A DNA stretch of 27,855 nucleotides from Spirochaetes bacterium ADurb.Bin110 (GCA_002070755.1 MWDY01000179.1:1-27855), one strand, 5' to 3'. Shown: positions 9,589-18,486, counted from the stretch's first letter. Made by a program: numbers and translations. Notes: generated by a model from the sequence alone, not told the origin.

Positions 9589-11783
9589 ACAAGTTCCTCC
9601 TGCTTGAGCTGCGAAAGCGCGATGTCTCTATACACCTCGCAGGTATTCATTAGCTGTTCATGCATACCAATTCCGACTATCTGCCCTTCATGAAGAACGA
9701 TTATTTGCTCTGCATAGCGAATAGGCGCAACACGCTGCGTCACTAGAAAAATCACACTATCTGCCGCATATCTCTTCAACGCTGAACGAATTGCGCGATC
9801 GGTCTTGTAATCGATCGCCGAGAAGCTATCATCGAAGATATAGATGGGGGCTTTCCTAACCAGAGCACGAGCTATAGCCAGCCTCTGACGCTGTCCTCCA
9901 GAAACATTCATACCTCCTTGAGAGATTGGCCGCTTAAGCCCTTCTGGGCTTTCTTCCACAAGATTCATGATCTGAGAAACCTCGAGAGCCTTCATAATCT
10001 CGCTTACCAAAGCATCTTCTTTTCCATACCGGATATTCTCTTCGATGTCGCCAGAAAAAAGCATGCTCTTCTGGGGAACCAAACCTATCTGAGATCGAAG
10101 CTCTGCAAGGGGCAGATTCCTTATGTCTATTCCATCGAGGAGTATCTGTCCTCCGGTTACGTCATAAAAGCGAGGAATTAAATTGACTAGAGTAGATTTG
10201 CCAGATCCTGTCGTACCAATAATAGCCGTAATAGTTCCTGGCTTTGAAATAAAGCTGATATCCTCCAGAACATTCTCTTGCGCCCCTGGATACTTGAAAT
10301 CGACATGACGGAATTCGATCTCTCCTCTGACCGGCTTGGATAGATGAACAGGTTTCTCTGGATCACGAATACTCACTTCCTTGTTTAGAACCTCTGCAAC
10401 GCGTTCCGCAGAGACACTCGCTCTCGGGAAAAGGATAAACATGGCCGACATCATAAGGAATGCAAAGAAAATCTGCATTGAGTACTGCATAAAAGCCATC
10501 ATGTCACCTACTCGAATGCTCCCCACAGCTACCTCATGGGAACCTACCCAAATAATGGATATTGAAACCACATTCATAATGATGGTCATTAGAGGCATAA
10601 GCACAACCATAGCTCTAGTGACATAGAGCATCGTACTTGTCAGGTCCCGATTAGCCTTGTCAAAGCGCTTTGCTTCATGATCTTGCATATTGAAGGCTCT
10701 GATTACCATCATGCCTGAAAGGTTTTCGCGCACGACAAGATTCAGCTTATCGATAAGCTTTTGGACTATCCGGAATTTGGGAACCACGATAGCAAATACA
10801 AGGGCAACTATACCGAGAAGGACACCAACCGCCATTGCAATGATCCACCACATACCGGAGGCCTTGCTTAAAGCCCGAATTACACCCCCTATCCCAATAA
10901 TCGGTGCATAGAAGAGCATACGTGTACTCATCATTATGAACATCTGAATATGGTTTACATCGTTAGTCGATCGCGTTATAAGCGATGCTGTAGAGAATGA
11001 ATCGAATTCGGCAAGCGAAAAGTCCTCGACTTTTGAAAACACCGCGTTTCTGAGATCTCGCGAAGTACCCGCAGATAGTCTCGAACCCAAAAAACCCACG
11101 AGCACAGCAGAACCAACAGTAATAAGCGTTATTAGTAACATCTGAATGCCCACTCGCAGAATATAGGAGCTCTGCATTGCATTGATGTCAGCTCCAAGCG
11201 CTGTGAATTCTGCTTGAAGTCCAAGGACTACAATCTGAGATTTTATGAGAGGATCTAAGGCTTCGATCTGTGCCGAAAGCTCTTGAGGGGTCATGGAGGA
11301 AAGACCAGAGAGACCCGATTTCGACATCTGCGGCGATACCTTGCCTGCCGCCATTGAACTCAACTGTGAAAATGCCGCAAGTTTAGGATATTCCGAAAGA
11401 AAAATTGCGCGAGCCACATCGAGCTCAGCTTTGTCCTTGCCTGAAAGCATCATGACTGGTTCTTTTTTTGCAAGAGGCCAATTTTTCGACAGCGATTGAG
11501 CTTCGGGGGAATCAGGCAATACTTCGATATAAACCTTTTGCAGAGCCAAGAAATCCTCGGGCTTGGCTTCCATCTGGAATAGCCTTTCCAAGGCTTCAAA
11601 AGTGCTTTTTTGCATGACAGTAGGTAAATCAGCCTCAATACCATTCTGCTGAATACCCACATTAACTATCCTTGATAGATAATCCGGCAAGGATAGATCA
11701 GCATTTGCCTGAATGAATAAAAATAAAACAATCAATATAAGATTAAGCCAATAAGGTTTTAGATAACGAAGGACAGTCCTCAT
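9585..11783 (-). CDS. ABC exporter half-transporter with degenerate ATP site and large extracytoplasmic loop
   Basis: First gene of the exporter operon. The 732-aa protein has a first membrane helix at about 12-28, then about 175 mostly polar residues (30-205) before the second helix; such a loop between TM1 and TM2 would sit outside the cytoplasmic membrane. Five further helices follow to about 455. In the nucleotide-binding domain, Walker A GTTGSGKS is at 523-530 and the signature VSGGQ at 627-631 is intact. The residue after Walker B is D652 instead of glutamate, and the H-loop position is Q683 instead of histidine. These are the usual marks of the non-catalytic subunit in heterodimeric exporters. 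AGGAG stands 6 bases before the ATG. Drug or lipid export is likely from the family, but no substrate can be named. Confidence 0.9.
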   Translation of the reverse strand: MRTVLRYLKPYWLNLILIVLFLFIQANADLSLPDYLSRIVNVGIQQNGIEADLPTVMQKSTFEALERLFQMEAKPEDFLALQKVYIEVLPDSPEAQSLSKNWPLAKKEPVMMLSGKDKAELDVARAIFLSEYPKLAAFSQLSSMAAGKVSPQMSKSGLSGLSSMTPQELSAQIEALDPLIKSQIVVLGLQAEFTALGADINAMQSSYILRVGIQMLLITLITVGSAVLVGFLGSRLSAGTSRDLRNAVFSKVEDFSLAEFDSFSTASLITRSTNDVNHIQMFIMMSTRMLFYAPIIGIGGVIRALSKASGMWWIIAMAVGVLLGIVALVFAIVVPKFRIVQKLIDKLNLVVRENLSGMMVIRAFNMQDHEAKRFDKANRDLTSTMLYVTRAMVVLMPLMTIIMNVVSISIIWVGSHEVAVGSIRVGDMMAFMQYSMQIFFAFLMMSAMFILFPRASVSAERVAEVLNKEVSIRDPEKPVHLSKPVRGEIEFRHVDFKYPGAQENVLEDISFISKPGTITAIIGTTGSGKSTLVNLIPRFYDVTGGQILLDGIDIRNLPLAELRSQIGLVPQKSMLFSGDIEENIRYGKEDALVSEIMKALEVSQIMNLVEESPEGLKRPISQGGMNVSGGQRQRLAIARALVRKAPIYIFDDSFSAIDYKTDRAIRSALKRYAADSVIFLVTQRVAPIRYAEQIIVLHEGQIVGIGMHEQLMNTCEVYRDIALSQLKQEELV

Positions 11784-12043
11784 TTTGTGCTCCTATGAAA
11801 AGCTGATAGCTAGTTTTCAAATTATTGTTGGAGAGGAAATTATCGGTGATTTGTCGCCGTCGATAAATACGCTTAAAAGACAAACATCGTTGACAATAAA
11901 CAATTCTGACATATTCTTAAAGCCTCAGAAAATAAGATACATAAATAATAAGAAAAGCTCATATTTTAGGCAAGGAAGAATCGGAAGCAAAATGGCGGGA
12001 ATTCTTTGGTCTAAGAGTTAAACTAAGCTTAAAAAGTCAAGCT
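11784..12043. other. AT-rich intergenic region upstream of the exporter operon
   Basis: This 260-base gap separates the start of the exporter operon from the end of the GH20 gene. It must hold the exporter promoter, but no convincing minus-strand -35/-10 pair was found. On the plus strand TTGACA (11890-11895), 16 bases, TATTCT (11912-11917) resembles a promoter pointing toward the GH20 3' end. No conserved ORF and no clear rho-independent terminator for GH20 were seen; AGCTT/AAGCT at about 12026-12042 is only a 5-bp stem. Confidence 0.4.
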
Positions 12044-13651
12044 CTAAAAAAATCTTCCTTTATAATTGGATACATCTAGCGTATCTAGTCTATGTTCGTG
12101 TAGCCTTAAGCGTCGACTAAAGTCTTCGAAATTGCGCTTCTCCCGAGGACTCCAAAATACTTCCGAAAGGGCGCATAGGCGAGGAAACAGCATATACTCA
12201 GCCTGTCTGCCAAAATATATCAGCTCGCTCCATAGATTGGCCTGCCCGCCTAAAATGTGATGCCTTTCCTCATAGCTCAGCCTCTCAGACACTGGCTCGA
12301 ATAGATACGAATCCTTTAGCGTACAGACTCCAAGATGCCCCGGTTCTTCTGGATCATCGTTATGCTTATGGTCAAGGTAGCAAGCTTTCGTTTGAGGGCA
12401 CATCACCACATCATAACCACACTGAGCTGCATGGATACCTGGCTCGATTCCTCTCCAAGACATTACGATGGTGTCTTTTCCTATATCACCATCGATAATC
12501 TCGTCCCAACCGATCATTCTCTTGCCGTGACTAACGAGCAAATTAGATATCCTTCCCATGAACCATGATTGCAGCTTTTCGGGGAAATACCTGCCATCTT
12601 CGCTCGCAAAGCCTAATGCATGCATTCGCTCCCTGCATGCTGGGCATTCCAACCATCGTCTCTTCGGCGCTTCATCTCCACCCATGTGTATATAGGGACC
12701 GGGGAACATTTTGCAAACTTCTTGAAGCACATCGTCAAAAAAGGTAAACACATCGTCGTTTCCAGCACAAATGATATCCTCGAAGATTCCATAGCGATCT
12801 TCGGGTTCGAAATGAATACTGGAATCGGCTCTTCCCCTACATGAATATTCTGGATGAGACGAAAAAAGAGCGATGCTGTGACCTGGCAATTCTATCTCTG
12901 GCACAACTAAAATATGCCTAGCCTGTGCATAATCTATGATTCGCTTTACATCAGATTGGCTATAGTAGCCACCTCTCTTGCATTCACCTTGATAGCGCTG
13001 GTCTTTCCTAAAAGCCCCATACTCCACAAGTTCAGGTCTTGAAGGAATATCGAGCCGCCAGGCTTGATCGTCAGTGAGATGCCAATGAAACACATTTAGC
13101 TTGTGGAGAGCAGCAAGATCGAGCAATTTTTCGATAAACTCCACCCTAAAAAAATTCCGCGCACAGTCGAGCATCAGACCTCGCCAACCAAACCTTGGTT
13201 TATCGACAATTCTGCCAGCCTGAATCGACACTCTTTGTCCTTCTTCGCAGCTCTTCCCTAAAGCAAGTTGCCATAGACTTGCGGCACCTCGGATAATACC
13301 AGCACCTTCTGCGGCTGTAATTTGAATACTGGAAGGCGTTATTTCCAGCGCATAGGCTTCAGGGGTTTTCAGGTAGAGATCTGACTCTAGCGATAGTCGT
13401 ATTGTCGATCTTTCAGGTTTATTACTTCCAGGCTCGCTTGATATAACCAAAGGCTTATGATTATCTGAATTTCTAGAGATAATTTTTACTCTTTCAATCC
13501 CTGGAACTCTAGAAAGCCAAGCCGCAAGTATCTCCGCTTCTTTCTCTAGTCCAGGTTCTGGAGCAATACATGTTTCTTGATTAAAGCGGAAACTACCTTC
13601 TCCAGCCTCATAAGCGACGGGAAGAGGAATAATACTGTCTTGGTCCGACAT
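12044..13651 (-). CDS. Glycoside hydrolase family 20 beta-N-acetylhexosaminidase
   Basis: Releases terminal beta-linked GlcNAc or GalNAc by substrate-assisted catalysis. The 535-aa product has an N-terminal GH20b-like alpha/beta domain (about 1-145) and a TIM barrel opening with GWRGLMLDCARNFF and FHWHLTDDQAWRL. The catalytic Asp-Glu pair is D326-E327 in HMGGDEAP. No signal peptide is present, so it acts in the cytoplasm on imported saccharides. The start chosen is the ATG at 13651, because GAGGAGG lies 8 bases upstream and overlaps the stop of the GH1 gene; the frame is open back to a TTG at 13684, which has no such site. It is the last gene of the ROK-transporter-GH1-GH20 operon. Confidence 0.92.
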   Translation of the reverse strand: MSDQDSIIPLPVAYEAGEGSFRFNQETCIAPEPGLEKEAEILAAWLSRVPGIERVKIISRNSDNHKPLVISSEPGSNKPERSTIRLSLESDLYLKTPEAYALEITPSSIQITAAEGAGIIRGAASLWQLALGKSCEEGQRVSIQAGRIVDKPRFGWRGLMLDCARNFFRVEFIEKLLDLAALHKLNVFHWHLTDDQAWRLDIPSRPELVEYGAFRKDQRYQGECKRGGYYSQSDVKRIIDYAQARHILVVPEIELPGHSIALFSSHPEYSCRGRADSSIHFEPEDRYGIFEDIICAGNDDVFTFFDDVLQEVCKMFPGPYIHMGGDEAPKRRWLECPACRERMHALGFASEDGRYFPEKLQSWFMGRISNLLVSHGKRMIGWDEIIDGDIGKDTIVMSWRGIEPGIHAAQCGYDVVMCPQTKACYLDHKHNDDPEEPGHLGVCTLKDSYLFEPVSERLSYEERHHILGGQANLWSELIYFGRQAEYMLFPRLCALSEVFWSPREKRNFEDFSRRLRLHEHRLDTLDVSNYKGRFF

Positions 13652-13664
13652 ACTACCATCCTCC

Positions 13665-15005
13665 TCAAAGACCAAAGCCTGCAATGAGATCTCGATAATA
13701 ATAGAAACTCAATTTTGGGTGCCTTTCCAGTGTATTAGGATCTATGGCTGCAATACCGAAGGTTCGATTATAACCAAATGACCACTCGAAATTGTCGATC
13801 AAGCTCCATAAAAAATACCCCTTTAGTGGAACACCTTGCTTTATTGCATCTCTGCAGGCATTGGCGTGGCTTCTTATGTAGTCTATTCGGTCATAATCTC
13901 GGACAATGCCATCTGTATCTGGCTTATCCGGGAATGCTGCGCCATTTTCGGTAACATACATCTTTTTGCAAGGCCAAAGCGTTGCGATATATGTCAGTAT
14001 TCTGCGCAAGCCTGATGGCTCTATCTCCCATCCCATATCCGTTTTCTTTTGATAGGTGGGGACAAATTCGAATCCATAGGGGTTCTTGGCGCTAAAGGGA
14101 GCTGCGCGAACCGCTTCCTCGTTATAATAATTTACACCAATAAAATCTAGGGGCTCAGCTATTATGTCCATATCGCCCGCCTCGATTGGCATATCGGAGC
14201 TAAATATGTCCATAAAAGCTTTGGGATAAGCTCTACCAAAGACAGGATCTAGCCAAAGCGAGGTGCGCTCGATTGAAGCTCGCTCCGAAGCCTCGACATC
14301 TTCAGGTCGAAGAGTTGCCGGCCTTGGCTTCGAAGGATTGATGACAATGCCATACTCTCCCTTGAACCCGCTTTGTCTAAAAGCTCTTGCCGCAAGCCCA
14401 TGTGCTAAAAGAAGATGATGTACAGCCCTGTTTGCTGCTCTTCGATCTCTCAAGCCTGGCGCATGCTCCCCTGTGAGATGGCCTAAAAAGGCAGCACACC
14501 ATGGCTCATTCATGCTTGTCCAATGGCTAACTCTATCTCCGATATGAGAATACATAATGGCTGCATATTCCTGGAAACGCATCGCTGTGTCGCGATTGCG
14601 CCACCCACCTGCCTCTTCTAATGCTTGCGGCAGATCCCAGTGAAAAAGCTCGATCCAAGGCTCTACGCCTGCTTCGAAGAGCTCGTCGACGAGTCGCGAA
14701 TAATGATCCAACCCTTTCTTGTTTGGTGCGCCCTTCCCTTCTGGCTGGATACGCGTCCAAGAAACCGAAAAGCGATAGGCTCCAGCATTCAGCTCCCTTA
14801 GAAGCGCAATATCTTCTCGCCATCGATGATAAGAATCGCAGGCTATGTCTCCCGTGTGGCCGTTTGCTATCTTATCTGGCGTGTGAGAAAAAGCATCCCA
14901 TATAGAAGGCCCTTTCCCATCTTCTTTTGCAGCACCTTCTATTTGATAGCACGATGTCGAACAACCCCACACAAAATCCTGAGGGAACCCATCCTCTCGC
15001 TTCAT
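13665..15005 (-). CDS. Glycoside hydrolase family 1 beta-glycosidase (beta-glucosidase-like)
   Basis: Retaining beta-glycosidase of 446 aa, normal for GH1. The N-terminal block FPQDFVWGCSTSCYQIEGA contains the glycone-binding Gln and is followed by FHWDLPQALE. The acid/base is E167 in TSMNEPW (163-169) and the nucleophile is E353 in YVTENGA (350-356). The C-terminus has the family block YFLWSLIDNFEW. No signal peptide, so it is cytoplasmic. GH1 members cut beta-glucosides, beta-galactosides, beta-mannosides and others; the substrate here is not decidable from sequence. AAGGAG lies 5 bases before the ATG. It is 27 bases after the permease gene and 13 bases before GH20, so it is clearly in the same operon. 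Confidence 0.93.
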   Translation of the reverse strand: MKREDGFPQDFVWGCSTSCYQIEGAAKEDGKGPSIWDAFSHTPDKIANGHTGDIACDSYHRWREDIALLRELNAGAYRFSVSWTRIQPEGKGAPNKKGLDHYSRLVDELFEAGVEPWIELFHWDLPQALEEAGGWRNRDTAMRFQEYAAIMYSHIGDRVSHWTSMNEPWCAAFLGHLTGEHAPGLRDRRAANRAVHHLLLAHGLAARAFRQSGFKGEYGIVINPSKPRPATLRPEDVEASERASIERTSLWLDPVFGRAYPKAFMDIFSSDMPIEAGDMDIIAEPLDFIGVNYYNEEAVRAAPFSAKNPYGFEFVPTYQKKTDMGWEIEPSGLRRILTYIATLWPCKKMYVTENGAAFPDKPDTDGIVRDYDRIDYIRSHANACRDAIKQGVPLKGYFLWSLIDNFEWSFGYNRTFGIAAIDPNTLERHPKLSFYYYRDLIAGFGL

Positions 15006-15032
15006 GCTTGCTCCTTATTCTTGATTAGGGTC

Positions 15033-15893
15033 TTATCCCTTAATGGCACCTGCGGCCACACCCTTTGTAATTTGTTTCCTGAAAATAATATAGAACACCA
15101 GCATCGGTACCATTCCGATGGTAAGTGCTGCAAATTGCTTGCCATAGTCAGAGGAAAGAGAACCAGAAAATTTATAGATACCTAGGGGAAGCGATTTGAG
15201 CTCGGTCTTCGATACCAAAATATTGATCAGTGCAAACTCATTCCATGTATTTGTAATATTTAGTATTGCAAGAGTAGTAGCAACTGGCACGCTCATTGGC
15301 ACAATAATGCTTAAGAATATTCTGAAAAAACCAGCTCCATCGATGCGAGCCGATTCCACTACGGCACTTGGAATTGCTCTAATGTATTCAGTGGACAGAT
15401 ATATTCCAATTGGTAAACCTGCTCCAATATATACAAGAAGTACTGCAAATCGCGTGTTATATATGCCTAACAAATTCACTTCAAGAAAAAGAGGGATCAT
15501 CAGTGTCTGGGTTGTCAACAGAATTCCCATGATAAAGCTATTATAGATAGGCTTGGTTGCCTTTGACTTTAGTTTGGCAAATGCAAATCCCGCCAAGAGC
15601 GAAAGAAAGATGATGCCCACAGTCGTCCCAAGCGTATATAGAATGGAATTAGGAAATAGAAGGCTAAAATCGCCTATTTTCCATGCACCCACATAGTTCT
15701 GGAGCGTAGGAGACTTGGGCATTGCAAGCTGGCTTACCTGAAATTCTCTCGTTGTTTTGAACGAATTCATGATGAGCCAGAAGATTGGATAGAGCGTCAT
15801 AAAGGCAAAAACGCTCATAATGAGATAGACTGCGGCTTTGCCAATTATAGATAGGGCTTTTTTGTACTTGCTTTCCTTGATCATCTCGGGCAT
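15033..15893 (-). CDS. Sugar ABC transporter permease, MalG type
   Basis: Inner-membrane subunit of a carbohydrate uptake (CUT1) transporter. It has 286 aa with six predicted membrane helices, the first at about 20-42. The cytoplasmic EAA loop that docks the ATPase reads ESARIDGAG at 180-188. Length is typical of MalG-like proteins. AAAGGAGG lies 8 bases before the ATG, inside the last codons of the preceding permease, which ends only 3 bases upstream, so the two are translationally linked. No ATPase gene is in the locus, so a shared MsmK/MalK-type ATPase is expected elsewhere in the genome. Confidence 0.93.
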   Translation of the reverse strand: MPEMIKESKYKKALSIIGKAAVYLIMSVFAFMTLYPIFWLIMNSFKTTREFQVSQLAMPKSPTLQNYVGAWKIGDFSLLFPNSILYTLGTTVGIIFLSLLAGFAFAKLKSKATKPIYNSFIMGILLTTQTLMIPLFLEVNLLGIYNTRFAVLLVYIGAGLPIGIYLSTEYIRAIPSAVVESARIDGAGFFRIFLSIIVPMSVPVATTLAILNITNTWNEFALINILVSKTELKSLPLGIYKFSGSLSSDYGKQFAALTIGMVPMLVFYIIFRKQITKGVAAGAIKG

Positions 15894-15896
15894 TGC

Positions 15897-17021
15897 TTAT
15901 TCCTCCTTTCCGCCATAGCGCTTTTCTACTGCTTTTGTAAGAGCGATCAGCCCAAAACTGATCAAGACCATTATGAGTGAAATAGCATTGGCGAGCGGAA
16001 AATTAGGCCTGCCCAAGAACGCATTGTTATACATATAAATAGATAGTATCTCTGTGACACGCGAAGGCCCTCCGCCAGTCATGGCAAAGATAAGAGCAAA
16101 ACTGGAAAGCGAACCTGAAATGGCCAGAATCGCTGCATTTACTATTGTGCCTGATAATTCGGGCAGAATGATGTAGCGCATAACCTGCCCTTCGTTTGCG
16201 CCATCGATTCGAGCGGACTCTACGATTTGCACATCTATCTTCTGCATGTTTGCTAAGAAAAGAATGAGATACATTCCTGTGTACATCCATAGAATCACAA
16301 AGAGAATTGGAAGCATGGCGATATTTGGTTTTGTTAAGAAAGTAGGACTCCATTTTTGCACAAAGAGGTTACTCAGCGCAGTATAGACCTCCTCGATTGG
16401 TTCACTATGGAAGGAAGATAATAAATCGCGAAGATCTAGAAGGGGCTCAGAAAACATAGCTTGCCCAGAAGGCCCTACGAGATCGAGAATCTTCTTTATT
16501 ACATCATCCGAGAGGGAAAAACCACCAGCAGCATTAAATATGCCTCTAAGTTGGTTTTGAAATTCCTTGACCCTTATTGAATTAATCACCTCAGCGATTG
16601 GCCCATGCGGGGAAAAAATGGTCTGCCACAAAAGGCCAACCACAATGACAGAGATGATATTAGGCACATAAAGCACACCTTGCCAAAATTCAGGTGCCTT
16701 TACAATTTTGGCATAGATAAAATAAGCAAAGATGAATCCCAGCGGAAGCTGACCAAAGACAGAAACAAGCACTATATAGATATTGTTCTTGAGAGCATTC
16801 CAAAACCATGGATCGCGGAATACGCGCAAATAGGCATCAAATCCAGCGAATCCCCATTTCTCGCCTCCAAACATCTTGCCGCCAGAATAATTCGATACCG
16901 ATAACACGATAGAGAGAACAATAGGGAATGCCATGACCAAGAGATAGATAGTGAAGGCGGGCAGAACCATAGCCCAGTAAGCCCGCCTCTCTTCAATATA
17001 GGATTTCCTCGAATAGGCCAT
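15897..17021 (-). CDS. Sugar ABC transporter permease, MalF type, with an extra loop
   Basis: Partner permease of the CUT1 importer. At 374 aa it is about 70-80 residues longer than common LacF/UgpA-type permeases. The extra length lies in one place, roughly 148-225, between the conserved block SVIVVGLLWQTIF and the next helix; it is polar and predicted helical (for example the segments around EEVYTALSNLF). The EAA loop ESARIDGAN is at 268-276, and the helix after it ends with the common MTGGGP block. AGGGAG precedes the ATG by 5 bases. It is separated from the binding-protein gene by 96 bases that contain a long hairpin. Confidence 0.92.
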   Translation of the reverse strand: MAYSRKSYIEERRAYWAMVLPAFTIYLLVMAFPIVLSIVLSVSNYSGGKMFGGEKWGFAGFDAYLRVFRDPWFWNALKNNIYIVLVSVFGQLPLGFIFAYFIYAKIVKAPEFWQGVLYVPNIISVIVVGLLWQTIFSPHGPIAEVINSIRVKEFQNQLRGIFNAAGGFSLSDDVIKKILDLVGPSGQAMFSEPLLDLRDLLSSFHSEPIEEVYTALSNLFVQKWSPTFLTKPNIAMLPILFVILWMYTGMYLILFLANMQKIDVQIVESARIDGANEGQVMRYIILPELSGTIVNAAILAISGSLSSFALIFAMTGGGPSRVTEILSIYMYNNAFLGRPNFPLANAISLIMVLISFGLIALTKAVEKRYGGKEE

Positions 17022-17042
17022 ACAGACTCCCTAAAAAGGAGC

Positions 17043-17094
17043 GGAAAGCGCAGAAGACACAGAGGCTCCTCCATGCCTATGTATCTACGCTTCC
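17043..17094 (-). promoter_or_regulatory. Long imperfect hairpin between binding-protein and permease genes
   Basis: Read on the minus strand, GGAAGCGTAGA at the 5' side pairs with TCTGCGCTTTCC at the 3' side with one bulged base, and the stem continues imperfectly through ACATA/TGTGT to a G/C-closed loop. It sits between the binding-protein stop and the permease start. There is no U-run, so a full terminator is unlikely. Comparable hairpins after malE-type genes stabilise the upstream message and give more binding protein than permease (family knowledge); that role here is inferred. Confidence 0.5.
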
Positions 17095-17117
17095 CGACCC
17101 CTACTTTTTCGATAGTT

Positions 17118-18422
17118 TTACTTTGCTGAAGCTTTCCAGACTTCAAAAGCCTTTTGAACATCCGCTGCTACTTTCTCCGGGGTTGCTGTCCCAAGGCCGA
17201 TAGCAATGAGGCCATCATTGAGAACATTATAGACAGCTGGATCGAACATGCCATCGAATACATAGCAAACCTTAGGATTATCGGCATAGAACTGCGGTAC
17301 CTTCGCAACGAGGGGTTCGACATCCGCCTTTACATTCTTTCGCGTTGGCACATATGATCCTGTGCTATAGCGAATCGATTGTACTTCCTCAGAATATAGG
17401 TATTTGAATAACTTGACCGCTGCTTTCTCCTTTGCGGAACCAGCAGGAATGGATGCTGAAATCGCCCAGCCAGTTCCTGCAATTCCAGAGAGAACGCCAG
17501 GATTCACTTCTCCAGGGATACTTGGGAATGGAAGGAGCACAAAATCCTTCTCCTGTGCGGCTGGTGGAATTAACGCCTTGCCTGAAGCCTTATCTGTAAT
17601 GTAAGCGCCTGCTCTCCAGTCGCCATCGATATAGATCGCTGCTTTCCCGGCTACGAAGAGCCCGGGCCCCTCACCATAACCTACCTGATTGTCTTCGCGC
17701 GCCATGATCCCATCTTTATATAGATTGTCGATGACCTTCAGCGAATCTATAAAGGGTTTATCGGTGAACTTGGCTTTACCTGCGAGGATAGCATCTACAA
17801 AGTCATCGCCAGCCATACGCCCAAGCACAGTAGAGAAGAGGCAAGATTGCATCGGCCAGCCATCCTTGTTTGGCAGCATTATCACGTTGATACCCTTGGC
17901 TTTTAGTTTCCATACCATTCTCTTCAGATCATCGTAGGTATTTGGTAGATCGAAGCCATTATCGGCAAGCAATTTCTTATTGACATACATGACAGATGTA
18001 TAGGTGAAAGCCTGTGGCAACATGGCTAGATATTTACCAAGTTGATTGTTTGGATCAGTGGCTGCACCGGAGAATTCCTTTAGGAAATCCGGTCCAAGTA
18101 GCTTGGAGAGGTCTTTGGCTAGCTTCTTCTCATGGATGATTGCACTTCGAGAAGTAGGCCAAACATAGAACACGTCCGGAAGGGTGCCAGCAGCTGCATA
18201 GACCTGTAGTTTCTGATGATATGGCTCGCTGAATAGAACCTCGATATTCAATTTGATATCCGGATTCTCCTTCTGGAATTTCTCCCAGATTGCGACATCT
18301 TCCTGATATCCTGCCTGATCGGCCTGCTGGTAGTTGAGTACATTCAATGTGACCTTTTCCTGCGCTACTACCGCGCCTAGCACCATCATAAGTGTTAGGA
18401 ACACGAGTAAGGCTTTTTTCAT
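17118..18422 (-). CDS. Extracellular sugar-binding protein of ABC importer
   Basis: Periplasmic solute-binding protein (UgpB/MalE-like, SBP family 1) that captures an oligosaccharide for the two downstream permeases. The 434-aa product starts with a signal peptide, a MKK head and a hydrophobic core, with probable signal peptidase I cleavage after AVVA at residue 20. There is no lipobox cysteine, so it is soluble in the periplasm, which fits a diderm. The body has the family block LPDVFYVWP and the IYIDGDW motif. AAGGAGG lies 5 bases before the ATG. It follows the ROK gene across 84 bases containing two hairpins. The exact ligand is unknown; context suggests a beta-linked oligosaccharide containing mannose or GlcNAc. 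Confidence 0.93.
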   Translation of the reverse strand: MKKALLVFLTLMMVLGAVVAQEKVTLNVLNYQQADQAGYQEDVAIWEKFQKENPDIKLNIEVLFSEPYHQKLQVYAAAGTLPDVFYVWPTSRSAIIHEKKLAKDLSKLLGPDFLKEFSGAATDPNNQLGKYLAMLPQAFTYTSVMYVNKKLLADNGFDLPNTYDDLKRMVWKLKAKGINVIMLPNKDGWPMQSCLFSTVLGRMAGDDFVDAILAGKAKFTDKPFIDSLKVIDNLYKDGIMAREDNQVGYGEGPGLFVAGKAAIYIDGDWRAGAYITDKASGKALIPPAAQEKDFVLLPFPSIPGEVNPGVLSGIAGTGWAISASIPAGSAKEKAAVKLFKYLYSEEVQSIRYSTGSYVPTRKNVKADVEPLVAKVPQFYADNPKVCYVFDGMFDPAVYNVLNDGLIAIGLGTATPEKVAADVQKAFEVWKASAK

Positions 18423-18434
18423 AAGAACCTCCTT

Positions 18435-18465
18435 ATATTGGGCAATTCTGCCCTTGTTCCAATAT
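18435..18465 (-). promoter_or_regulatory. Leader hairpin next to the binding-protein ribosome site
   Basis: On the minus strand ATATT (18465-18461), a 7-base bulge GGAACAA, GGGCA, loop GAAT, TGCCC and AATAT (18439-18435) can fold into a 10-bp bulged stem. The outer arm also reads as a perfect 7-bp repeat ATATTGG/CCAATAT. The stem ends right beside AAGGAGG of the binding-protein gene, so it could protect the message 5' end or affect translation. Confidence 0.4.
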
Positions 18466-18466
18466 G

Positions 18467-18486
18467 AAAAGGCATATCTGCCTTTT
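18467..18486 (-). terminator. Terminator-like hairpin after the ROK gene
   Basis: AAAAGGCA, loop GATA, TGCCTTTT read on the minus strand forms a perfect 8-bp stem followed by CATATT. It starts about 20 bases after the ROK stop. The stem has few G/C pairs and only a short T-run inside its 3' arm, so it is likely a partial terminator or an RNA-processing site that sets different levels for regulator and transporter. Confidence 0.5.

Noticed and set aside
11785..12021. 78-codon plus-strand ORF in the exporter/GH20 gap
   Set aside because: It starts at TTG without a ribosome site, has no recognisable domain, and overlaps the AT-rich promoter region.
13652..13684. TTG at 13684 as the GH20 start
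   Set aside because: It lies inside the end of the GH1 gene without a ribosome site, whereas the ATG at 13651 has GAGGAGG at 8 bases and begins just before the family N-terminus.
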